Part shown: piece after piece, positions 15,648 through 22,643 of the stretch
Numbering within the stretch: position 1 is the stretch's first letter
Layout: each line of letters opens with the position of its first letter
DNA from: Bacillota bacterium
GTDB taxonomy: Bacteria; Bacillota; Clostridia; Peptostreptococcales; Anaerovoracaceae
Reading direction: 5' to 3'
Length of the DNA stretch: 29,584 nt
Assembly: GCA_017534025.1 (NCBI GenBank)
Contig: JAFWDF010000026.1
Coordinates: forward strand, 1 to 29,584
Position numbers and translations under genes: made by a program
Notes under the pieces: model-generated
The model's database searches: none
The model's input: only the letters and a program-made list of their open reading frames with translations
Told to the model about the DNA's origin: nothing

Positions 15648-17603
15648 CTATTCTTCTGTCTTGTTCGCTTCGATTACCTTGTTGGCCAAATGCTGCGGCA
15701 TCTGGTCGTAGCGCAGGAATTCCTGAGTGAAGCTGCCTCTCGCCTGAGTCATGGCCTTCAGGGAGATGGTGTATTCCAGAATCTCTGCCATCGGCACTTC
15801 CGCGATCAGCTTCTGCATGCCGTTGCCAACCGGTTCCATACCCATGATACGGGCTCTTCTCTTGTTCATGTCGCCCATGACGTCGCCCATGTATTCATCC
15901 GGAATAGTGATTTCCAGACGCATGATCGGCTCCAGCAGAACAGGTTCCGCTGCAGTGATACCCTTCTTGAATGCCAGGGAAGCAGCGATCTTGAACGCCA
16001 TTTCGTTGGAGTCTACATCATGGTAAGAACCATCGTACAGAACGGCCTTGATATTTACTACCGGGAAGCCTGCCAGAGGGCCTTTTTCCATAGATTCTCT
16101 GAGACCCTTTTCAACAGCCGGTACGTACTGCTTCGGAACCGATCCGCCGAACAGCTGCTCGGAGAAATCCAGATCCTGATCCGGAGACGGCGAGAACTTG
16201 ATGCGAACGTCGCCGTACTGGCCTGCGCCGCCGGACTGTTTCTTGTGCTTGCCCTGTACGTCGGAGTGACCCTTGATGGTTTCTCTGTAGGCGATCTTTC
16301 TAGGAACGGTCTGTACGTCTACGCCGAAACGTTCCTTCAGCTTGGAAACGATGATATTGAGCTGCATTTCGCCCTGCGCGCCGATGAGGGTCTGCTTGGT
16401 TTCCGCGTCGTTGCGTACTACGAAGGACGGGTCTTCTTCTCTCAGCTTGCCGAGGCCGCTGCCCATCTTTTCATCATCATTCTTATCCTTAGGCTGTACA
16501 CCCATGAACAGGGTTGGAGCCGGAATATCGATATTTACATAGGTTCTGGACTTGCCCTTTTCGCAGAGCGTGTCGCCGGTTTCTGTATAAGCCAGCTTGG
16601 AAACCGCGATGATATCGCCGGCACAGGCGGAAGCCACTTCCATCTGGGTCTTGCCTCTCATTACCATGAGCTTGTTCAGACGTTCCGTCTTGCCCGTTCT
16701 GGTATTGATCAGGTCCATGCCGGCATTGAGCGTACCGGTGATAACCTTCATAATGGAAATCTTGCCTACGAACGGGTCGGACAATGTCTTGAAATTCCAT
16801 ACTGTAACCGGGCCGTCTACTTCAGGCTCAGCCAGATCTTCGCCGCCGCTGGCGTCGATGTACTTGTACGGCGCATGCTTAACCGGAGACGGACCATACT
16901 TTCTGATTACATTCAGAACCATCTCAGTATCCTGTCCCGCAGCCGGATTATATTCAAATACCGGAATAATGTCTGCGCTGGCTACGCCGTTGCGGAAGCC
17001 CGCGTTGAATTCCCAAGGTTCAAATTCGCCTTCCTCGAAGTACTTTTCCATGAGCTCTTCGTCGGTTTCAGCGATGAGTTCGGTGATCTCATCCATCATC
17101 TCTTCCTTGAGCGGATAGCTTGCCGGAACGCAGCCGGTGCCGAATCTCGAGCGGATTTCTTCCACGAGGGCGTCGAAATCATACTCATCCTTTTCCTTGC
17201 AGTTGAGCATGATAAATGCAGGCTTATTAACCGTCTTAATGAACTGCCATACCTTTTCCGTACCAACCTGGATGCCGGAACCCGCGTCTACAACCAGCAG
17301 CGCCATGTCGGCAGCCTGAACAGCCTGCTTCATTTCATTGGAGAAATCAAGAAGACCCGGCGTATCGATAAAGTTGATCTTGACATCCTTGTACTCTACA
17401 GGGATCATTGTCATGTTAATGGAATGGCCGGTCTGGATCTCCATGCGGTCATAGTCGGAAACCGTATTTCCGTCCTCGATCTTTCCCACACGGGTAATCA
17501 GCTTCTGGTCAAAAAGAACCTGTTCGAGGAATGTGGTTTTTCCGCATCCTCCGTGACCCACTACTGCGACATTCCTGATTTTTTCGCTGGAATAAATCTC
17601 CAT
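15648..17603 (-). CDS. Elongation factor G-like GTPase with altered G motifs
   Basis: 651 residues, slightly shorter than canonical EF-G (about 690), with the domain I-V layout. G1 is GHGGCGKT (16-23). In the switch I region Ser61 stands where EF-G has Thr. G3 is DTPGLLDF (80-87), so Leu84 replaces the catalytic His of DTPGHVDF. The G4 position reads NCKE (134-137) instead of NKxD. Domain II begins near 265. Domain IV has KHKKQSGGAGQYGDV, close to the EF-G signature. It therefore belongs to the EF-G2/EF-G-like group, whose members are weak GTPases or act outside normal translocation; the precise role here is unknown. Codon use differs from neighbours (more AGA, GTT, GGT, TCT), typical of a highly expressed gene. 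It has its own strong promoter, a long leader and an AGGAGG ribosome binding site. Confidence 0.9.
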   Translation of the reverse strand: MEIYSSEKIRNVAVVGHGGCGKTTFLEQVLFDQKLITRVGKIEDGNTVSDYDRMEIQTGHSINMTMIPVEYKDVKINFIDTPGLLDFSNEMKQAVQAADMALLVVDAGSGIQVGTEKVWQFIKTVNKPAFIMLNCKEKDEYDFDALVEEIRSRFGTGCVPASYPLKEEMMDEITELIAETDEELMEKYFEEGEFEPWEFNAGFRNGVASADIIPVFEYNPAAGQDTEMVLNVIRKYGPSPVKHAPYKYIDASGGEDLAEPEVDGPVTVWNFKTLSDPFVGKISIMKVITGTLNAGMDLINTRTGKTERLNKLMVMRGKTQMEVASACAGDIIAVSKLAYTETGDTLCEKGKSRTYVNIDIPAPTLFMGVQPKDKNDDEKMGSGLGKLREEDPSFVVRNDAETKQTLIGAQGEMQLNIIVSKLKERFGVDVQTVPRKIAYRETIKGHSDVQGKHKKQSGGAGQYGDVRIKFSPSPDQDLDFSEQLFGGSVPKQYVPAVEKGLRESMEKGPLAGFPVVNIKAVLYDGSYHDVDSNEMAFKIAASLAFKKGITAAEPVLLEPIMRLEITIPDEYMGDVMGDMNKRRARIMGMEPVGNGMQKLIAEVPMAEILEYTISLKAMTQARGSFTQEFLRYDQMPQHLANKVIEANKTEE

Positions 17604-17776
17604 ATGCTTCCTCCTATTAATTATTTATTTCGGATCGCTGCCGTCCGCCTTCTGTGTGCCCGGCAGTTCGCGGCTTGAATTTGCGGCCTGCGTTTGCGGC
17701 TTGCTGCCGCCTTTTGCTTCGCTTGCTGGCCGCTTTTGCCCGGCGACTATCTGCGGCACATGATCGTACCGACAAC
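17604..17776 (-). promoter_or_regulatory. Long 5' leader of the EF-G-like gene with imperfect repeats
   Basis: About 170 nt separate the promoter from the start codon. The leader holds three imperfect 20-25-nt units built on AGCAAGC and CAAGCCGC motifs, rich in A/G/C and nearly free of T (17640-17740), then an AT-rich segment and AGGAGG. GTGCC near its 5' end can pair with GGCAC about 90 nt later. A 64-codon open frame through it (17811-17617) looks fortuitous. I recognise no known riboswitch core. Confidence 0.45.
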
Positions 17777-17782
17777 AAATTA

Positions 17783-17811
17783 ATTATAGCAATACCGCCT
17801 GCTATTTGCAA
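17783..17811 (-). promoter_or_regulatory. Strong extended -10 promoter of the EF-G-like gene
   Basis: TTGCAA (17811-17806) and TATAAT (17788-17783) on the minus strand with a 17-nt spacer and TGC just before the -10, giving an extended -10. It is one of the best promoter matches in the window. Confidence 0.85.
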
Positions 17812-17901
17812 TGAGCAATCGCACGGGTGTTAATACAATTCGAAAAACCTTTTTTATGATAATGACCGGGCAGATTACACCGGCGGATAGTCCCGGGCGG
17901 G

Positions 17902-17968
17902 AATTCCGGAAGAGCACTTTTCGGAATTAGTGTACATTTTTTCGAAAAAACGTCAGAAAATGTACACT
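17902..17968. repeat. Nested inverted repeats, possible transposon-end relic
   Basis: AGTGTACATTTT (17929-17940) and AAAATGTACACT (17957-17968) form a perfect 12-bp inverted repeat around 16 nt. A smaller pair, AATTCCG (17902-17908) and CGGAATT (17922-17928), lies beside it. TTTTTT follows on the plus strand, yet no plus-strand gene lies upstream to terminate. Repeated TGTACA-TTTT blocks in both orientations recall IS21-family terminal repeats, but there is no transposase here. Confidence 0.5.
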
Positions 17969-17990
17969 TTTTTGCAAAACTCCTTTCCCG

Positions 17991-18034
17991 AAAAAAAATG
18001 ACAGAGATGCCCGCCGCTCAGCCGTGCATCTCTG
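17991..18034 (-). terminator. Terminator after the methyltransferase gene
   Basis: CAGAGATGC (18002-18010) pairs perfectly over 9 bp with GCATCTCTG (18026-18034). On the minus strand it is followed by eight T residues (17998-17991). It closes the lysC-to-methyltransferase series. Confidence 0.85.
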
Positions 18035-18090
18035 CCGTATTTACAAATACACTTGTCCGGACAGTCCCGGACCGGTCCTCAAAAAATCTG

Positions 18091-18969
18091 TCAGCGCACT
18101 TTCTTCATGTCCCACAGCAGCCAGGCATACGACTGCCGGTACTCACTGTGGACAATGCCGTCCTCATCGGCGATCGACTCCAGGAATCGCAGGATCTTAT
18201 CTGCCTCCCGGTCCGGATCATCATGCAGCCCCAGCCGGTCTGCCAGCTGATGCGCATGCTCCCGGTCCGCCGGCCGCGTTTCCTCATACCCGTCGTAATA
18301 AAAATGTACAAACGGATTGTAGCCGCTCAGCCAGAGCATATTGAACAGGCCGTACGTGGATTTGCCGTCCTTTTTCATCATCGGGGGCTCCATATTATAC
18401 AGCTCATGGGCCACCCGGTACTCTACCTCGTGCACCCGGCTGCGGAATCCTCCGTAATAGCACCAGCCCCGGCTCATCGCCATCATATTCTGCACATCCT
18501 TCAGCGTGCTGACAGCCGGCGTGATGGATGCAAACACCAGATCAAAACGTTCCCGCCAGCCCAGGGCATCGATATCCGCTTCATTAAAATTCAAGCTCCG
18601 GAAATCTACATTATCCAGACCGGCTTCGGCCGCAAATTCTGCAGCGTGCTTCACCATACTGTCCGACAGATCCACACCGGTGACATGGTGCACATGCGGC
18701 GCAAAGGCCATGGCAAACTGCCCCGGTCCGCAGCCCAGATCCACCACATCCTGCTCCGGCGTCAGCTGCCCGTGATCCTGCAGGAACTTCACCGCCTCCG
18801 CGATCCGGGCGTCACTGCTGCTCTTAAACGAACCCATGTCCTTGAGATTCTCCGCCCAGCGGTCCGCCCGCTTGTCCCAGGACTCCTTTGTCTGCCGCAT
18901 CGGCGAAGGCGGCCGTGTATTCCAGATATCCGCAAACGGCCGGATATCTTCCCGTTCAAAATCAATCAT
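18091..18969 (-). CDS. Class I SAM-dependent methyltransferase, substrate unknown
   Basis: A 292-residue soluble protein. The Rossmann methyltransferase core begins with VVDLGCGPGQFAM (motif I, 75-87), followed by VTGVDLSDSMVKHA (motif II with the acidic residue binding the SAM ribose) and FDLVFASITPAV (motif IV). An N-terminal extension (WNTRPPSPMRQTKESWDKRADRW) and an aromatic-rich C-terminal half (WLSGYNPFVHFYYDGYEET) frame the core and probably bind the substrate; I cannot name it. The ribosome binding site AGAGGAA precedes the ATG. It starts 12 nt after tex ends, so it is co-transcribed with tex and followed by a strong terminator. Confidence 0.85.
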   Translation of the reverse strand: MIDFEREDIRPFADIWNTRPPSPMRQTKESWDKRADRWAENLKDMGSFKSSSDARIAEAVKFLQDHGQLTPEQDVVDLGCGPGQFAMAFAPHVHHVTGVDLSDSMVKHAAEFAAEAGLDNVDFRSLNFNEADIDALGWRERFDLVFASITPAVSTLKDVQNMMAMSRGWCYYGGFRSRVHEVEYRVAHELYNMEPPMMKKDGKSTYGLFNMLWLSGYNPFVHFYYDGYEETRPADREHAHQLADRLGLHDDPDREADKILRFLESIADEDGIVHSEYRQSYAWLLWDMKKVR

Positions 18970-18981
18970 ACCGGTTCCTCT

Positions 18982-21279
18982 TTATAATTTCATTGTAAGG
19001 GAAATCTTATGCCGTTCCTTATCCACATCCAGAATCCGCACCTTCACCGTATCGCCCACGCTGATCACATCCATCGGATGTTTCACATACCGCGAGGACA
19101 ATTCGGAAATGTGCACCAGCCCGTCGGTCTTTACCCCGATATCCACAAAAGCGCCGAAATCTACCACATTCCTTACGGTCCCGGTCAGTTCCATACCCGG
19201 TGTCAGATCGTCGAAATCCAGCACGTCACTGCGAAAAATGACCGCCGGCATATCTTCCCGCGGATCCCGTGCCGGCTTTTTGATTTCCGCCACGATATCG
19301 GTCAGGGTCATGGATCCGATGCCCAGGTCATCCGCCATCAGACGAATGCTTTCTTTTACCCGGGATTTCGCAGGCTGCTTTTTCTTCTTCCCCATGAACT
19401 CTTCGTCCTGCAGCAGAGCCGCCAGTGCGCCGAATCCGTTGTCCGGGCGGACCGGCTCCTTCGCCTTCTTTTTCCGCTCCTTCGCCTTCACCGGATAATG
19501 CTCACAGATACGGTCTTCGATATCATTCACGCCGCCTGCCGCAATCTGCTCTGCCGGAATGCCCAGCTTATCCAGCATGACCCGGGTAGTTTCGTAGGAT
19601 TCCGGATGCACTGCCGTTGCGTCCAGCGGTTCGTCGCTGCCGCTGATCCGCAGGAAGCCGGCACACTGTCCAAATGTCTTTTCGCCCAGCTTTGACACCT
19701 TCAGAAGCTGTTTCCGGTTGGTGAAGAAACCGTTTTCTTCCCGGTACGCCACGATATTTTTCGCCACCTGGGAATTGATGCCGGAAATATAGGACAGCAG
19801 GGAAGGCGATGCCGTGTTCAGGTCTACGCCGACTTTGTTGACACAGTCCTCGACCACGTCCGTCAGAGCATTCTCGAGCATGGTCTGGTTGACGTCGTGC
19901 TGGTACTGCCCCACGCCGATGCTCTTCGGCGGGATCTTGACCAGTTCCGCCATCGGGTCCTGCACCCGGCGGCCGATGGACATGGCGCCCCTTGTGGTCA
20001 CATCCAAATCCGGATATTCTTCACTGGCCAGCTTCGACGCCGAGTAAACGGAAGCGCCTGCCTCACTGACAATCGTGTATTTCAGGTCTTTCCCGGTTTC
20101 CGCAATGTAATCCGCGATGAACTTTTCCGTCTCCCGGCAGCCCGTTCCATTGCCGATCACCACGGCATTCAGGCCGAAGCGGTCGACGAGTTTGGTAATG
20201 ACTCTGGACGCGCCGGCGATGTCCTTTTTCGGCGCGGTCGGATAAATCGTGGCATAAGCCAGCAGCTTGCCGGTGCTTCCCAGCGCCGCCACCTTGCAGC
20301 CGGTCCTCTGTCCCGGGTCGATGGCGAGGACCTTTGCGCCCTTCACCGGCGGCGCCATAAACAGCTTTTCCGTATTGGCTGCGAACACCTTCACCGCATT
20401 CTTTTCCGCCCGCTCCGTCAGCTCAGTGCGCATTTCCCGTTCGATGGACGGCGCCATCAGACGTTTGTAGGAATCTTCCACGGTCCGTTCCAGCAGATCC
20501 CGGAAGATCGATCCGTCCCGCACGATGACCTGTTCGCCCAGCAGCCGGTGGACCTGTTCGGTCTCCACGACAACCTTTACCTTCAGCTTCTTTTCCTTTT
20601 CACCCCGGTTGACGGCCAGTACGCGGTGATCCGGAATCGCGGAGATCTTCTCCTTGAAATCGTAATACATTTCATACGGCGTTTTTTCGTCCGGATCCGC
20701 CGCTTCGGAAACGATGAGGCCGGTGCGTCTGGTGAAATCCCGGATCATTTCATTATATTCCGGATGATCGGAAATCATTTCCGCAATAATATCGCAGGCG
20801 CCCTGCAGTGCCGCTTCCGCGTCCGGCACCTCGTTTTCCTCATTAATATATGGTGAAGCAACCTCCTCCGGCGTGCCTTCCGTCAGCTCCTGCGCCAGCA
20901 TAATATCCGCCAGCGGCTGCAGCCCCCTTGCCTTCGCCTTGCCGGCCCGGGTGCTCTTCTTCTTTTTGAACGGCTTATACAGGTCCTCTACTCTCTGAAG
21001 AATCTCTGCGCTGAGAATCGCTTCCCGCAGCTCTTCCGTCAGTCCGCCCTGCTCTTCGATGGCCGCCATGACCTCTTCTTTTCTGGTTTCCAGGCCCCGC
21101 AGATAAGCCAGCCGTTCATCCAGTTCCCGCAGCTGCACATCGGTCATACCGCCGGTCACTTCCTTCCGGTACCGTGCGATGAACGGAATCGTATTCCCTT
21201 CGTCGATCAGCGCCACCGTCTGTTCGATCCGACCCGCCGGAATGCCCAGTTCTTCAGATAGTTTTTTTATTATATCCAT
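18982..21279 (-). CDS. tex: Tex family RNA-binding transcription accessory protein
   Basis: 765 residues, full length for Tex/YqgA-type S1 proteins. N-terminal helical region, then the YqgF/RNase H-like domain (AIDPGQRTGCKVA near 315-327), helix-hairpin-helix repeats (LNTASPSLLSYISGINSQVA and the following FFTNRKQLLKV), a Lys-rich linker (KERKKKAKEP, GKKKKQPAKS), and a C-terminal S1 domain (MELTGTVRNVVDFGAFVDIG to the end). It binds nucleic acid; roles in transcription and RNA turnover are reported for the family. Two starts are plausible. ATG 21279 (GGAGG 8 nt upstream, beginning MDIIKKLSEELG as the family does) is chosen. GTG 21309, in frame, also has GGAGG 7 nt upstream and would add ten residues. 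Confidence 0.93.
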   Translation of the reverse strand: MDIIKKLSEELGIPAGRIEQTVALIDEGNTIPFIARYRKEVTGGMTDVQLRELDERLAYLRGLETRKEEVMAAIEEQGGLTEELREAILSAEILQRVEDLYKPFKKKKSTRAGKAKARGLQPLADIMLAQELTEGTPEEVASPYINEENEVPDAEAALQGACDIIAEMISDHPEYNEMIRDFTRRTGLIVSEAADPDEKTPYEMYYDFKEKISAIPDHRVLAVNRGEKEKKLKVKVVVETEQVHRLLGEQVIVRDGSIFRDLLERTVEDSYKRLMAPSIEREMRTELTERAEKNAVKVFAANTEKLFMAPPVKGAKVLAIDPGQRTGCKVAALGSTGKLLAYATIYPTAPKKDIAGASRVITKLVDRFGLNAVVIGNGTGCRETEKFIADYIAETGKDLKYTIVSEAGASVYSASKLASEEYPDLDVTTRGAMSIGRRVQDPMAELVKIPPKSIGVGQYQHDVNQTMLENALTDVVEDCVNKVGVDLNTASPSLLSYISGINSQVAKNIVAYREENGFFTNRKQLLKVSKLGEKTFGQCAGFLRISGSDEPLDATAVHPESYETTRVMLDKLGIPAEQIAAGGVNDIEDRICEHYPVKAKERKKKAKEPVRPDNGFGALAALLQDEEFMGKKKKQPAKSRVKESIRLMADDLGIGSMTLTDIVAEIKKPARDPREDMPAVIFRSDVLDFDDLTPGMELTGTVRNVVDFGAFVDIGVKTDGLVHISELSSRYVKHPMDVISVGDTVKVRILDVDKERHKISLTMKL

Positions 21280-21399
21280 GTTAAAAGCCTCCATGACCCG
21301 CGCTCCCACAGCAGGTCCTCCGTGTTTTGTTTTTCCGCCGCCCGGGCAGAACGAGCAGAGACACAGCCGCCTGTTCCGTCTGCACCTCTGCTCCCCTTG

Positions 21400-22498
21400 T
21401 TACCGCATTTTCAGTTTTTCATTAATGAAATAATCGATGTCGCCGTCCATGACGCGCTGCACATCGCCCACCTCCGCATTGGTCCGGTGATCCTTGACCA
21501 TAGTATACGGCTGGAAAACATAAGAGCGGATCTGATTTCCCCAGGTAATCTGACCGTAATCGCCGCGAAGCTCGTCAATTTTTTCCTTGTGTTCCCGTTC
21601 CTTGAGCTCGATGAGACGGGACTTCAGGACACGCATGGCGACTTCCTTGTTCTGTCTCTGGGAACGTTCATTCTGGCAGGACACCACGATATTGGTCGGT
21701 ATGTGCGTAATCCGCACAGCGGAATCCGTGGTATTGACGTGCTGTCCGCCCGCTCCGCTGGAACGGTATGTATCAATACGGATGTCATCCGGATTGATTT
21801 CCACATCCGTATCGTCATCTACCTGCGGCGCCACATCCAGCGACGCGAAGGACGTATGCCGGCGGGCATTGGAATCAAACGGGGAAATGCGCACGATACG
21901 GTGCACGCCCCGCTCATTCTTCAGATAGCCGTAGGCATTTTCCCCTTTGACCAGAATCGTGGCACTTTTAATGCCGTTTTCATCGTCGCTCTGCAGGTCC
22001 AGCACGGTGCTTTTGAAGCCCTTCCGCTCACACCAGCGGGTATACATGCGCATCAGCATGCCTGCCCAGTCTTGGGCATCGATGCCGCCGGCCCCCGCAT
22101 GGATGGAAATAATGGCGTCGTTGGCGTCATACTCCCCGTCCAGCAGCGTCTCCAGCCGCAGCGTTTCCACATTTTCCTTCAAACCTGCAAACGCGCTTTC
22201 GATCTCCGGCACCAGCGACTCATCGTCCTCTTCCTCCGCCATCTCGATCAGCACCTGCAGATCTTCATAATCTCCCTCCAGCTTCCGGAATGATTCCAGC
22301 TTCCGTTCCGCGTTCTTCTTCTCCTGCATCACGCGGGCCGCCTTCTCATTATCATTCCAGAACCCTTCGGCTTCCATTTCTTTATTTATTTCATCCAGTC
22401 GGCTTTCCAGTGAAGCGACGTCAAAGGGACTCACCCAATTCTTTTAAGCTGTCCTTAGTCGGAGCCAGTTCATATCTGATCTGATCCAGCTGCAGCAT
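21400..22498 (-). CDS. prfB: Peptide chain release factor 2 (programmed +1 frameshift)
   Basis: Release factor RF2 terminates translation at UGA and UAA. A first frame of 25 codons (ATG 22498, MLQLDQIRYELAPTKDSLKE and LGESL) ends at TGA 22423-22421; shifting +1 at CTT TGA C continues as DVASLESRLDEINKEMEAEG. The joined protein is about 365 residues. It shows the tripeptide anticodon SPF in RISPFDSNARRHTSF, and the catalytic GGQ in SSGAGGQHVNTTDSAVR, followed by the usual NERSQRQNK. AAAGGA precedes the start. It lies between secA and tex. Autoregulation is the expected control: low RF2 lets the ribosome pause at UGA and shift. A terminator-like hairpin also abuts its ribosome binding site. Confidence 0.95.
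22420..22426 (-). promoter_or_regulatory. prfB programmed +1 frameshift site (CTT TGA C)
   Basis: The heptamer CTTTGAC is the canonical RF2 slip site. TGA is codon 26. A GGGTGA stretch 3 nt before CTT may serve as the internal Shine-Dalgarno-like stimulator, though it is weaker than the classic AGGGGG. Confidence 0.93.
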
Positions 22499-22514
22499 AT
22501 TCTCACATCCTTTC

Positions 22515-22548
22515 AAAAATGAGCTTCGGAAGGAGTTTCCTTCCGAAA
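22515..22548 (-). terminator. Terminator-like hairpin between secA and prfB
   Basis: A 9-bp stem (25-33 of the 22500 block with 39-47, TTCGGAAGG and CCTTCCGAA) with a 5-nt loop, followed on the minus strand by CTCATTTTT. The T run is at once followed by the prfB ribosome binding site. A second hairpin, CTGCTGC (22567-22573) with GCAGCAG (22579-22585), lies just upstream. Confidence 0.6.
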
Positions 22549-22643
22549 GCGGTTCACATTCAATTGCTGCTGCCTTAAGCAGCAGTTCATTCGAGCAACA
22601 GCAGGAAACACAACCGGGGATTCCGGCCTGCTACTCGTATTTC

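Noticed and set aside
15690..17678. 662-codon plus-strand frame opposite the EF-G-like gene
   Set aside because: Antisense to a fully recognisable GTPase, and it covers that gene's leader.
17617..17811. 64-codon Arg/Ala-rich minus-strand frame in the EF-G-like leader
   Set aside because: It begins upstream of the -10 element, so it could not be translated from the mapped promoter, and its composition simply reflects the leader repeats.
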